From Strobilurus pachycystidiatus (Eukaryota; Basidiomycota; Agaricomycetes; Agaricales; Physalacriaceae): DNA of 64,000 nucleotides. Location: contig JAHLMK010000018.1 of assembly GCA_019915135.1 (NCBI GenBank), forward strand, positions 806,001 to 870,000. Reading direction: 5' to 3'. Both the position numbers and the translations under genes were made by a program. How positions within the stretch are numbered: the first letter of the stretch is position 1; each line of letters starts with the position of its first letter. The notes under the pieces were generated by a model that saw nothing but the letters and a program-made list of their open reading frames with translations, made no database searches and was not told where the DNA came from. Of this stretch, positions 21,694 through 33,607 are shown piece after piece.

Positions 21694-22024
21694 ATTGAGA
21701 TTTTTTTTCTCTCAAGTGCGACAAGAGACTCATAAATAATAGCCATGCTTTCCAAAGTTGTGGTTATGACAACCAACAGTCGATGTTACTGTAGTGTGCC
21801 GTCAGCGCGTCAGCCGCCTCAAGGCTCAAGCAGCTAAGCTGATTACCATGGCCACTGGACACCCTGTCTCTTAGGCCTTGGCAAGGCCACACTGATTTTG
21901 TTTGGAGGTTTGTGACAGGGGGTGTAATAATAACACTATAAAACTACATGAGAGACATTGCATGGGCTAGCCTCTTGCTGTGAGATATCTGTAACAGTGT
22001 CTTCAATAAACACATTTCTGGTGA

Positions 22025-22082
22025 TGGCCCTCTGCACAAGAATGACACGCTTTCCCGGAGTTGTAAATCTACGGATCTCAAC
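22025..22082 (+). pseudogene. inverted 3' fragment of U6 snRNA plus its 3' flank
   Basis: This plus-strand segment matches the 3' half of U6 (ATGGCCC, TGCACAAG, ATGACACGC) and continues through the same flank (TTTCCCGGAGT, ATCTACGGATCTCAA) as the U6 gene at 22277-22399. It is therefore a DNA-level copy of the locus and makes an inverted repeat with it. Confidence 0.7.
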
Positions 22083-22276
22083 ACTGGTTGGTCTCTGTCA
22101 AGCGCCAAGCCTCCCATCAAGAAAGACTACAGACAAGGTCACAACGCCGCGCCACATTTGACGCCCGGGTCCCCGATCACATCCCCAAAGCGGTAGTCAA
22201 GGTCCCAAAATGGAAATTTCTCCTCCCCAGTGCTCCCGCTGCCTCATTTCCACATTTCTAAATGCTCTACCGACGC

Positions 22277-22344
22277 AAAACAATAAATATTGAGATCCGT
22301 AGATCTACCACTCCGGGAAAGCGTGTCATCCTTGTGCAGGGGCC

Positions 22345-22375
<31 letters not shown>

Positions 22376-22399
22376 TTCGTATGTCACCCCGAAGGGGAC
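22277..22399 (-). ncRNA. U6 spliceosomal snRNA
   Basis: On the minus strand the RNA begins with the 5' hairpin GTCCCCTTCGGGGTGAC. It then has ATTGGAACGATACAGAGA (the ACAGAGA box pairing with 5' splice sites), TTAGCATGGC with the AGC triad, and the internal stem-loop region CCCCTGCACAAGGATGACAC. The 3' end is uncertain: the first T-run (TTTT, complement of 22277-22280) gives 123 nt, slightly longer than the usual ~105 nt. There is no internal intron. Confidence 0.9.
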
Positions 22400-23575
22400 A
22401 TTAAACTATAGGTAAGTCGTCAAGTCGATAGGAAGAGTTTTGTGTTGGGGAGGAATAGCAGAGTAGAGAAGTTGCCTTATAGGGGAGTACCTCGTCCCCC
22501 CCTCCCATGAGTCGCCCTCTTTGATAGCTAGTGTTGATGAACCTGCATGTCGATCGGACTAAGTACTTGACTTTTCACAATAAAAGTTAGGCTAGTACGT
22601 TTCTCAGAGGTACGATAGACTTACAAGCTTGCATCTCCGAGCCCCGGCAGGAGGTTCGCGGTGCTCACCTCTGATCTGCCAACGGCTCTCGTTTCCAGCT
22701 TGAGTCTATCGTACCGCCAGCTCGATCACAATCACAACTACATATCGAACACATCGGACGATACTGACTGTCCATCTCTGTTGATTTAGACGCAAGAACT
22801 CTCTTGTATGTATGAACAAGGTTTCCATGTATCAGTCCGTATTTGTCTCGTCTGAGAGGCTTCATCTCATCCACCTTGGTTTTCACTTACCCGCTTTCCA
22901 TTGACAGACCTTTTCATGGTGAATGTAAGTGACTTAAGATATCTTGTTGAAGCCTTCCATGGTGAGGTCTGATGATACTCTATTTTATGTGTACATCGCA
23001 ACCTAGTAGCGTACATAAACAGTCGAGCGGTGAAGGGATCCCTCTGTCGATGATTGATAGCGCGGCATAGAATAGCCAACGTGATGTCTCAGTAGAAACA
23101 AACTAGAGCCAACTCTTCTAGAGTGAGCTCACCACGTCTTCAGAGAGATGAGCACCGTCGACACAAAGTTCGTCCCGGGAGAAAGGAAGACGAGGGCCTG
23201 GACGAGGCGATCTTGGCTGATCGCGAAATCGCTCGTCCTAAGGACGTTGACATACGAGTAGTCGAGCGCTCTAATGACTGAGAACATGAAGCCTAGGACG
23301 TGCAGAGCCTCTGCAACATTGCTGGTCATACACAGCACTTGTCCGTCAAAATCAAGTTTCACAGAATTACACTGTTCCCGAGCCCAGTCTTCCCATCGAA
23401 GGCCAGCGCGAGCCCACCTACACTCGTCGACTCTCTCGTCAGGGGTACCTCAGTACGATAAACTTACATCCAGGTTGAGTCTAGAGAGATCCCCGATGTC
23501 GCGTTGATATCCAAATAGCCTCTGTTTCCCTTTCAAACCTGTAGAGTTACAAGATGGTTGTACAAATTCCGCATC
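22400..23575. other. intergenic with a possible degraded membrane-protein exon
   Basis: A minus-strand frame at 23362-23129 reads with two hydrophobic stretches and ends NFVSTVLISLKTW before a GTGAGC donor. This resembles fungal multi-pass membrane proteins, but I could not build upstream or downstream exons. Near 22609-22717 is an imperfect inverted repeat around GGTACGATAGACT. Nothing else is supported. Confidence 0.3.
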
Positions 23576-24858
23576 TTATGCCCACTTCTTCACATCTTCT
23601 GCAGTCGGTCCAGTCGGATCGTCGGAAGCGGCCAGGTTACACTGATGGAACGCGCGGACCTGCTCCTTCGTGAACGCCCCAACAACACTATGGAGCACAC
23701 CCCGGTTGTGGAAGAGAACCAAGTCTCGCTCACGCCAGTCATGCGGATACACAAGCTTTGGCGCGATAGCCGGCCGCTGCATCTTATAGAGCAGCTCCCG
23801 AACCTCCTTGATATCGGTGAGGTGTGCCCCATCGGGGTAGAGCGCGCCATCCTTCGTAGCTCCGTCTGGCAAAGGATCCACGAGCAACTCCGCTGCGCCG
23901 CAAGGGTGCACCTGGAAGTGCAGCTCCCCAGTGACCGGATTCTTCCACGCGACCGGAAGCACCTTGCGCCTCTCCTCCTCCCACGGCGGAAGCTCGCTGA
24001 ACGGCAGTTCCAGACCTTCTGACTCGATTCCCAGTCCAGTGGCCATGGCATGCGCGGGCGCCATCCAGACGTACGGGTGAGGAGCGTACTTGACCTTGCT
24101 GCGGACAGCGAGGCTCTTGAGCTCCTTCGGGAGGAGATCGAACATGGTCTTGCCCGAGACGAAGGCGGTCGTGCCGAGCGCGACGTCGAGTTCGTCGCCT
24201 GTCCCATCGTCGTAGCGGCACGTCTGGCGCCCACCCTTGGGGACATTGATGCCGTAGAGGGTGGTCACTTTGGGCGGGGATAGGTCGTATAGTGCGGCGT
24301 CGATGTGCCACCGGTAGAAGCGAGTGATGCCCTGCGCTTCCTCCTCAGGCGAGACACGGGTTCTGTGGAATGTTGTGTGCGATGGGTGTTTCAGCATCGC
24401 TTCAGCGAGGCCTTCGTGGTTGTAGACGGTGCCATTGCCGATGAGCTGGACCTGGGGCACGCGAGGAATAGTCTTGAGATCTGGATGGAGGATGGATTTC
24501 TTTGTTCCCTCCGTCTTGTTGTTTCCGTGGCCGTAGTTCTCGGATAGTGGATCGAATGCCTGCACATGATTAGCTCTTATCGGCATGCAATATCATCGCG
24601 CACCTTGGTCAAGGCGTACTGCTGCTCGGGCGACAGATCTACGTCTCGGAAGAGAAGCGCATCGTGCTGCTCTCCTTATCAGACCTGTGTCTGTCGACGG
24701 CTATGAGCACGGACCTTGTACAGCGCCTCCTCGACCTGCTTGAACTCCTCTGGCGACAGACTACCAGGACTGACACCTTTCACTTCTCGCCCAAAGGTGG
24801 CAAACTGCGATGCATCAGCCGACGCCGGGAGCGGGAGGGGAACGAGTTCGATGGCCAT
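23576..24858 (-). CDS. xanA: alpha-ketoglutarate-dependent xanthine dioxygenase (TauD/TfdA family)
   Basis: The exons are 24858-24715, 24666-24604 and 24559-23576, giving 396 aa. The iron site is HxD in RFYRWHIDAALYDLSPPKV and the distal His in VLFHNRGVLHS, followed by the Arg that binds 2-oxoglutarate. RYDDGTGDELDV and VKYAPHPYVWMAPAHAM are very characteristic of XanA/Xan1-type enzymes, which convert xanthine to uric acid using 2-oxoglutarate and O2, a fungal replacement for xanthine dehydrogenase. Length matches the family. No other purine-salvage gene is adjacent, although the allantoate-permease-type MFS at 36976 could serve the same nitrogen pathway. Confidence 0.9.
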
Positions 24859-25354
24859 GATGGTGGTCGAAAAAGAGGAATGATTCAGGACTTGAGTCTA
24901 ATATATGACGTCGGAGTTCCGTCCATGGGCGAGCACATGGACTGCGACAAGATAGCGACGCCGCATACATTCGCCTTGGCCAAGCGGAGCACATGTCGCG
25001 TTGCAGTACAGCATCTGTCGCGCAAAAGGGGAAAGGCATGCTGGAAATGACAGGAGGAAACATAGCAGTGGGTTGGAATCATACACACCGTTTGCCATCG
25101 ACATCGCCTTTGTGTCGAGCAGCCTTGCTGCACGGAGCAGAAAGCAAGTAACGCAAGAGAAAGAAGCAAGGTAGTGATGGCCCCGAGCGAGTTTCGGCCG
25201 AATCGGACCGACTATGTGGCGCATACTGAATACAACGCGTTTGAATTACATGAGGATTAAGGATACATGATACAAGACTATATGGCTGTAATTGTTTATC
25301 GGCCGCCCTCCTTCGTACCTGCACAATACTTATGGAGATGTCGTCGCTTTATTC
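24859..25354. other. intergenic; contains a duplicated 3' flank of the 7-TM genes
   Basis: Around 25200-25260 the sequence (GTGGCGCATACTGAATACAA and neighbours) is repeated downstream of the second and third 7-TM genes (27320-27363 and 29855-29920). The tandem duplication unit therefore included 3' flanking DNA. No gene is otherwise seen. Confidence 0.5.
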
Positions 25355-27018
25355 TCAGACTCGATTATTCACTGCAGAATCCTTTCAGGTAGGCGATATC
25401 AGTGAGATACCCCCCAATAAAGATAGCACTCACAGGCACAACAAGAGTGCTTCTCCTACTGCTCAGCCCGTCCGAGTGTGAAGTGTTCGTCTTGAACACT
25501 AATGCAGTAGGATCGCTGTGCGGCGCGTCGGTTAGGTCGACCCAGAAGGCACTTTGCAGCGCGACAAGGTTTGCGCTGGTGGCATCGTAGTGGCGGAAGG
25601 GTGCTCGACTATTCAAGGTCGCCAATAAGACGTTCGAATATCTAGGTAATGAGTTGTGAGAAGTTGCAGCCTGTGTAGACATCTCGGACAAGCCTGGTAC
25701 TCACAATTTGCCGATTATCAGGAATCTAAGTCGCTCCTATCAGATGACAAGCACTGAACGTTGAACCACAATAGGTGGACGTACGTGATATAATGAAAGT
25801 TGTACTGCCGGCTCGTGAGCCAAAGCACGAGGTCGATGATTGCAGTCATGCTTGTGATAGTGCCAGTCTCGACAGAGAATTTTATGAGCTTACTGACAAG
25901 GCTCCTCGTGCGGCCAAACGTGGACGATTGCCTGCGCCGATGAAGCTTGAAAACACCTTCAGCACCGTCACCGAACTACACGCCGGTACTTACGATGAAG
26001 ACAAGGGCTACGGTGACGCATATATCACAGACCGCACTTGCTGCAAGCCATAGCTACACAAACAGGACAGTCAGGAACGGGACGAAAGGAAGGGAGGAAG
26101 GAGCGCATACATTGACGTACGTTGACTGGGCGTTCAGATCTTGTGCGTCGTCTTTCCCATGTCGTACTACCTTTGTCTACGAGCAGATATAAGCCATCAA
26201 TTCACAGGTAGGAAAACTTGGCATACTGCTATAATGAAGTAGAACGCGGCTACAGCTTGCAGAAGGGAAACCTGTAATTCCGGATAAGTATCTGAACAGG
26301 AATAAGTAGTATTACGCGGACAACCTACACAACCAATGAGAACGACAGGCCACCGCCTCCTCGTGAGGTTCCAAATGCGCCATATATAGAACCATTGAGC
26401 CAGGCCAGCCACTGACAAGCACGCATGTGAGCCTTAGTCACAGTACTGTACTCATCCCGTTCGAGGCGCACTCCGTACTCACCGGTAGCATTTAAAGGAG
26501 GGAACGCATCCCATGTCCAATGGAAGTTTCCAAGATTATGCACATCGCCCCAGCCGGGCCCGTAGGCGAGCCAAGCTGCCGCTGTCATGAACGCGGTGAA
26601 GACGCTCTCGAGAAGGAATATCGTCCATACTGAATTGGTGGCGTGAGTAGAATGTCGGCTGAGAGGAGTCACCGGGACACACTGACCAAGGAGCTTGATA
26701 CCCAGTCTATCCTTAGGAAAGGTCTCGCAGTACATGTCTAGAGACATGCGCTTGAGAGATTTCTGGCAAGGAAATAAATGGAGGACTGACATAACTGAAC
26801 GATGAGTACGCCGTACAAGCAGTAGCTCCACATGTAACCGAGGACCTTGAGATCGACACGTCAATCGTCAACCAGTTCGCTGCAGGAAGCCTGTGGCCTA
26901 CCAGGGGACCCGTTCTAAGAAGATTGAGACAGCATTAACCGGTGCCCCGAAGTGATGCAGGGAACAGAAGTACGAACAAAAAGGGAACATTGACGCCGGA
27001 AATTTCGACGGGCGCCAT
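25355..27018 (-). CDS. 7-TM protein of DUF6534 type, tandem copy 1
   Basis: A 13-exon minus-strand model starts MAPVEISGVNVPFL and ends PDSAVNNRV with no stop in frame, about 345 aa. Landmarks are TGPL then VLGYMWSYCLYGVLIVQLYM, CETFPKDRLGIKLL, VWTIFLLESVFTAFMTAAAW, WFYIWRIWNLTRRRWPVVL, VSLLQAVAAFYF, WLAASAVCDICVTVALVFI, RSLVSKLIKFSVETGTITSM, DLVLWLTSRQYNFHYI and KLYSNVLLATLNSR. This order of seven hydrophobic segments matches the basidiomycete DUF6534 family, of unknown function and often called GPCR-like. The last intron has no stop, so retention changes only the C-terminus. Confidence 0.85.
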
Positions 27019-27363
27019 TGGTGGCAGTATTAGAATGAGATGAAGACGCGAAGGACTTACTACTTAGGGCAGGAGACCTTTTATCATTGTCATCAACGAG
27101 CTCTGATCGAACTCTGACAGGAAAGAGCGGCATTACATCACTTGGGGTGACTGTAAACTTACCTGATGGTTGTTTTCTGGTAAGAATCGACGCCGCCTGA
27201 TGGGAGCACCGCTTCGGCGCTTCCCGCGACACGGATCAAAAGTTCTTCAATACTGAGTCGATGCCGGAGAGATCTCGTATAACGAGCCTGACATCCTACA
27301 GGCTCTGAACTGTTCTCGCCTGAATCGGGGCGACTGAGTGGAATATGGGGCGCATCATGGATA

Positions 27364-27686
27364 TGGTGCCGGTCACCTAGTCACCACTAACTTTGTACAA
27401 CGGGTACTCGGCAGGACCCTGGACCGGGACAAAAAAATCCCTCTAACAGAAACGTCCGCATTGACAAATGGAGCATTTCTGGCAGAGGAATATTGAAATG
27501 ATCAAGTTTTGACCGAGTTCTGACCGAATTACTGCCCGGCATTTTTGGCATTTTTGGCCGTCACGCTTTTTGGCAGGCGTCACGGCACATAACAGGGAGC
27601 GTGACACAGCCAAATTTTTCCTCCGAACGATTTGGCCGCTGCACAGCCACTACACATGATTGGTTGTGACTAGGTGACCGGCACCA
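27364..27686. mobile_element. 323-bp MITE with TA target duplication
   Basis: Perfect 21-bp terminal inverted repeats (TGGTGCCGGTCACCTAGTCA plus one base) lie at 27364-27384 and 27666-27686 and are flanked by TA on both sides. The interior is non-coding. Paralogous flanks near 25215-25245 and 29875-29905 read ...GCGCATACTGA-TAC-A... without the element, so the unoccupied site is preserved. A TA duplication suggests mobilisation by a Tc1/mariner-type transposase. Confidence 0.85.
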
Positions 27687-27758
27687 TACAACATATTAGA
27701 GCGAAATGAAACTTAAGATACGCGATACTCTCTCGATGCCCCTGCGCCTGCGCAGTAC

Positions 27759-29415
27759 TCATTGATCACAAGGAGAGGCGGTTGCTTTGTTTTCTGTGGA
27801 CTCGTTTGCGGTAGAGTGCTAGCAGGTAGACGATTTGGATGAGCATTGCATTTAAACAGGTTGGAAGCACTTACATTCATGACAACAGTGCTTTGCCTAC
27901 TGTTCGGCAAGTCTGAAGTGTTCGGCGTGTTGAACACTAATCCAGATAAAGTGCTACGCGGCGCGTCCGTGTTGAGGTCGATCCAAAAGGCACTCTGCAC
28001 TGCGACGGCGTTCGCGCTAGTATCATCGTAATGGCGGAGGGGAGCACGACAGTTGAGAGTCGCCATTAACACGTTTGAATATCTGGTGGGCTCGGTGAGC
28101 ACTAGATCCCAAGGGTGCTATAGTGCTCACAGTTTTCCAATTATGAGGAAGCTGCATTCAAATCGATCAGGAGATGAACAGTATGACGGACAGCAAGAGA
28201 ACGCACATAATGAGATGAAAGTTGTACTGGCGGCTTGTAAGCCAAAGCACCAGTTCAAGGAGCGCCGTCATGCTCGTGATAGACCCAGTCTCGACGGCAA
28301 ATCTCATCAGTTTATTGACAAGGCTTCTCGTGGAGGGAAACGTGGTCGATTTTCTTCGTCGAAATAGCTTGGAACTGCCTTCAGCACGGGTACCGGTATA
28401 CCTGCCTGTACTTACAAGGAATACAAGGGCTGCCGTGACGCCTATATCACAGGCTGCACTTCCCGCAAGCCATATCTACATCAATGAAAATGACTGCTGA
28501 GAACGTGATGACAGGAAATGGAAGAGTGCCTACATTAACATACGTTGACTGCGCGCTCAGACTTTCTGCGTCGTTACCATGTCGTATAATCTTCGCCTAC
28601 AACCAATCTGAGTCATTAGCACTGGTAGCAGAGACCCGACATACCGCTACAGTAAAGTAGAAGCCTGATGCGACTTGCAATAGGGAAACCTATAATTCAG
28701 GGATCAGTGCGACGTTCCGAAGAAGGGAAGCGAGCAACGTACACAGCCAAGCAAGATGACGGGCCATACCCTCCTCGTGAGACTCCAGATGCGCCAGATA
28801 TAGAACCATTGGGCCAGGCTAGCCACTTGACAGGTCTCATGTGAGCCTGAGCCAAGCCAGTAAAAAAACAAACTGGGTACTTACCGGTTGCATTCAACGG
28901 AGTGAACGTATCCCAAGTCCAATGGTGATTACCGAGTGTATCGACATCACCCCAACCGGGCCCGTACTGAAACCAGGCTGCCGCCGTCATAAGCGCGGTG
29001 AAGACGCTCTCTAGGAGGAATATTGTCCAAACTGAATTGGTGTCGTTATTAGAACGTCGGAAGCCTGAGAGCCACCGTGACCCGCTTACCAAGGACCTTG
29101 ATACCAAGCCTATCCCTGGGAAAGTTTTCGCAGTACATGTCTGAGAAAATCGTGTGTGAGCGTTTGCTTCGAGGAAGTGTATGGAAAACTGACACAATTG
29201 TACAATGAGCACCCCGTACAAGCAGTAGCTCCACATGTAGCCGAGGACCTTGCGATTGACACGTCAATCTCCAACCTCACTGCAGAAAGCCTGTGGCCTA
29301 CCAGGGGACCTGTCCTACGTAGAGAAAGGGAGCATCAACTGGTGTTCCGAGGTGATGCAGGGAGACATACGCACAGAAAGGGAACGTTAACGCCGGGAAT
29401 GACGACGGGCGCCAT
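27759..29415 (-). CDS. 7-TM protein of DUF6534 type, tandem copy 2
   Basis: It has the same exon layout as copy 1. It starts MAPVVIPGVNVPFL and has VLGYMWSYCLYGVLIVQLYM, NFPRDRLGIKVL, VWTIFLLESVFTALMTAAAW, WFYIWRIWSLTRRVWPVIL, LAGSAACDIGVTAALVFL, TRSLVNKLMRFAVETGSITS and KLYSNVLMATLNCRAPLRHY, ending ASPCDQ. A TAG occurs where copy 4 has CAG (segment after VAVCR). It is removed if a 39-bp intron starting GTCTCT directly after VAVCR is spliced, and that reading keeps all frames open. If the intron is not used the gene is broken. Confidence 0.78.
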
Positions 29416-30034
29416 TCAGCTAGTGGTAGTACAATGAGAAGAAGACCCGGAAGGCAGGAGGCCTTTATAATCGAACCTTGACAGCAAAGAGCGGGCTTAC
29501 ATCACCCAGGAAGACTGAACGACTCATGGTATCTGGTAAGAATCGATCCTGAATCAATTTACGAACACCGTCTGATGGGAGTGACACCGCTTACGGATCA
29601 CGATTCACAAGTACTTCCGAGTCAATGTTGATTGATTGGACCTACAATTCATACTGTCGCATTGCGACGAGATCTGCCATCCGTCCGGGGAACTGGAATT
29701 GCGATTGGACGCAACCCTTGCTCGCTCGATTGGGGAACACTATACTCAAGCCGATGGCTGTTAGCACAAAAAGTTGACGTCGGAGACATTCCGTAGCGAA
29801 GTCAATCCGGCTATAGGACGGTAACCATCCCAAGACCATGAGCTACCCTTCGGAATGAGACCGACTAAGTGGAGTCTGTGGCGCATACTGATTACACCGT
29901 TTGAGTTACATCAGAATTATGGTACATGATATTATTATGAACCACAGTAAAGTACTTTCCCCTCGGCCCCTCCTCACTCTCAGTATGCCTGCACATGAGG
30001 CGCATCGAGGACATGGAACGGTCGTTGCTGTATT
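29416..30034. other. intergenic spacer of the tandem array
   Basis: It contains the repeated 3' flank of the array (GACCGACTAAGTGG and GTGGCGCATACTGATTAC, about 29855-29910) and a second segment near 29645-29700 that resembles 33363-33420. These mark the duplication unit. No gene is present. Confidence 0.5.
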
Positions 30035-31677
30035 CTAGGCTGCAGACTCATTGACTGCAGTATCCTTTATGTGAACAGCATCAGTAACAATGGATTTACA
30101 TCGAGTGAATAACACTTACAGGCATGGCAATGATGCTTTGCTTACTGCTCAGCGCGTCCGAGTCTGGAGTGTTCAAGTCTGTCTTGAACGCTAACACGGT
30201 GGAGGTGCCGTGTGGCGCCTCCGTGTTTAGGTCAACCCAGAAGGAACTTTGCAACGCGACGAGGTTTGCGCCGGTGGCGTCGTAGCGGCGTAAGGGAGCA
30301 CGAAAGTTCAGAGTTGCCAATAAGACATTCGAATATCTAAGCAGCTGTGAGGACTTAGGTGGACATCAGACAAGTCATGTACTCACAGTTTTCCCAATAC
30401 CAGGAATCTAAGTCAAACCAGTGCGATCAGAGGACAGCCACTAAGAAACAGCAAGTGAACGTACATCATATAATGAAAGTTGTACTGTGGGCTCGTCAGC
30501 CAAAGCACGAGGTCGACAAGCGCAGTCACACTCGTGATAGAGCCAGTCTCAATGGAGAACCTGATAAGCTTACTGACAAGGCTCCTCGTACGCCCAAACG
30601 TGGACGATTGTTTGCGGCGAGAAAGCTTGAGAACGGTTTCAGCGCGGGCACCAAACGATGCACGCCGGTAACTCACGATGAAGACAAGGGCTATGGTGAT
30701 GCATATATCACAGGCCGCACATGCTGCGAGCGATAGCTGAGGAGAGAAATGACCGTCAAGAATGAGATGGGAGAAAAGGAAAGGGGTGCCTACATTGACA
30801 TACGTTGACTGGGCGCTCAGATCTTGTGCGTCGTCTGTGCCATTTCGTACTACCTTTGTCTAGACACAAAATGAGCCATATTCACCGGTAGCAAAGACGT
30901 GACATACTGCTATGGTGAAGTAGAACGCTGCTATAAGCTGCAGAAGTGAGACCTGTAAAAGCGGGATATGATTTTTGAACAGGAATTCTGAGTAGGCGAG
31001 TGGACAACGTACAGAGCCTAGAAGAACGACAGGCCACAGCCTCCTCGTGAGATTCCAAATGCGCCATATATAGAACCCTTGAGCCAAACTAGCCACTTGA
31101 CAACTCTCTTGTGAGCCTGAGCCGAAACACTCAATCTGGTCCAATACTTACCGGTGGCAGTCAACGGACTGAACGTATCCCAGGTCCAAGGGAAGTTTTC
31201 AAGATAACGGACGTCTCCCCAGCCGCGCCCGTATTCAATTCAGGCAGCCACTGTCACGAACGCGGTAAAGACGCTCTCGAGGAGGAATATCGTCCAAACT
31301 GAATTGGTGTCGTTAGTAGAATGTCAGAGGAGTGCCGCCGGGACCCGCTTACCAAGGACCTTGATACTGAGTCTATCCGTAGGGAATGTTTCGCAGTACA
31401 TGCCTAAGAAGGTGCAGGTGAGCGATTGCGTCAAGGAAACGAACGAAGGACGGACACAACTGGACGACGAGGACGCCATACAAGCAGTAGCTCCACATGT
31501 AGCCGAGGACCTTCAATTTGACACGTTAATCTTCAACCGGTTTACTGCAAAAATCCTATGGCCTACCAGCGGACTAGTCCTGTGTAGAGGGAGACAACAT
31601 CAACTTCGGTGTTCCGTATAATGCAGGGAAACATACTGAAAGGGAACGTTGACGCCAGGGATTTCGACAGGCGCCAT
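30035..31677 (-). pseudogene. 7-TM protein of DUF6534 type, tandem copy 3, with nonsense codon
   Basis: It starts MAPVEIPGVNVPFQ and follows the same exon plan: VWTIFLLESVFTAFVTVAA, FYIWRIWNLTRRLWPVVLL, VSLLQLIAAFYFTIAVC, SLVSKLIRFSIETGSITSV, DLVLWLTSPQYNFHYM. At 31240-31242 the codon that is TGG (Trp) in the other three copies is TGA. Everything downstream and all splice signals look intact. This suggests either a recent loss or a sequencing error; a read-through product is otherwise possible. As written it would stop after about 75 residues. Confidence 0.75.
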
Positions 31678-33607
31678 TCACCTCTAGCAAGTGGTAGTGC
31701 AATGAGAAGAAGAAGTGAAGGGCAGGAGACCTTTTATCGTCGAACTAAGACCGCTGCACGGATCACAAGTTTCAGCACTTGCAACACCAAGAATACGCGT
31801 CCGAGATCGCAACTTGCGCATGCTATTGGGGCAATCGCGGGGTGGGGAGGGGGGGGACAGAATAGCGTGGAACCTGATTTGTAGCCGCTAACTTGTGGCC
31901 TCCGACAATGTGAGCCCAATCGCGTTCGTAAACTCGGGCAATGTCAAACATTGCTGGCTTTAGATCACGGGTGTGGTTTCAAGATGAGAGGTGGAATGTT
32001 CTCGGATGAGCAGTGAAATTTTGGGGATGATTAGAAAAAGGTGGCCACTCGGAAACGACACCGAGAAGCTACAGCCGAGGCCAATGGGCTGGGCTGAGTT
32101 TAAACCAGGCCAACTTATCGCATCTACTTTTCCCTTGACTAAGCTGAACTCACTTTGTCTCCTGTGGCGCTGATGCCTAAGGCTCGGCTTCGACGAACAT
32201 AACGATGAGCGCGACTAGCATTGTGAGCAGCGCAACAAACGCAACGGGCACACTAGTTCCGTGGCGACGAGCGAGTGATGAAAAGTCCGAGCACAATAAG
32301 CACGAGCGCACGACCCACCTATACGCGACGGGCGCCACGCAGACTCCTCGGTATCAATCAAGCCAAGCGCGACAAAGACGAGGGCGGGGACTAGGTACCC
32401 CAACACATGGATCGCGCTACGGGACGACACTCATCATCATGCTAAGGGGGCCAGCATGCCAGCACGACGACAACACCACCGTCAGGGCGACGCGGAGCAC
32501 GACCGGTGTAGGCCCGCCGAGTGCGATCCCGACAAGGACGATCCGACGCCCAGAACAATACACGTTCACCGTCAGACGCCCGACCGACTGTGAGATGAGG
32601 GCAACAAGACGAGGCTGAGCGAGCCATGATCACAGCACGACGGGCCCGTTCTAGCTGGATCTATCTTCCCACGCTCACTTATGTTTGCGATGACGCCCGG
32701 GGCCCGGCCCACGAGCGACTAGACGCCATAGCCCGCCGAACAGCAACGATGGGAAATCCTGTAGGTTGGAACGGTCCTTCATCTGGCATCTCCTTCCTTG
32801 TTTATGAGAAGCTACGTAACCTTTGACCTGTATTTCCAGGCTTCAAACGACGCTCTCAATAGGTTCACTTTTTCTCTCTAGCTTATCTGTCTGTTGCTCT
32901 TCAATGGCTCTCGGTGCGTGTTTGATCCATATCCAGGAAGCCTGCTGTACTTGATGCGAAACATACATTCTGGCCAATGATAGACAATAATCTGACGAGT
33001 GCCAATATTGAAATCCTTCCAATGAGAGAGCTCTACCGGGCCTCCGAGATCGCCGTGCAGACGCATTCAATCGCAGTGCCTAGGGTTCAGATGTCCAGTC
33101 CCGACTGACGAGGAGTCACCTGGACTGCGATGATTGCGTTTGCGTGGTCATTCCGATCTGGAATGGATCTTGTCAAGAGGAGAACAACCCGAGTGAAGTG
33201 GTTTACGTTGGATACGGGCCAACGTATTGTGTTTACGGTACCGTGCCGAGTAGTCCCACCCTTCTCTTTCCTTCAGGCCTTTCCACCATTATCGGGTATT
33301 GCGCCGCCGATCTGTACGCATGATGTTCATTTTTGAATCAGAATTGATAGAATTGATTACTTAGGTATGAATACACAGTGCCGCATCACAACGAGAACTG
33401 CCACTCTCTCGGGGCAAAGCAATTCAACGCGGTACGAGGTTGCGAAAACCCTGATGATGAGTACCAGCTCAGAGGGGCGTACTAGACCACGGCCGGGATG
33501 TCGCCCCGGTGCAGCACGGGGAAGTCTGCGTTCCAGTGGCTCGGTGCAGTACGGTTGAGTAAAGTCCGAGTCAATGGTGTGCTGTAATGTTTCACCGCCC
33601 CTCACTC
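31678..33607. other. long intergenic region, mostly unassigned
   Basis: On the minus strand between 32630 and 32190 there are three short valine/leucine-rich hydrophobic frames, including YLVPALVFVALGLID and VALLTMLVALIVMFVEAEP followed by a stop. They could be exons of a decayed membrane protein but I could not join them. At about 33363-33420 is a segment repeated near 29645. A G-run (GGGGTGGGGAGGGGGG) lies at about 31840. Confidence 0.3.

Noticed and set aside
22609..22717. Inverted repeat around GGTACGATAGACT as a MITE
   Set aside because: Arms are short and imperfect, with no target duplication; similar strings near 23447 suggest local duplication instead.
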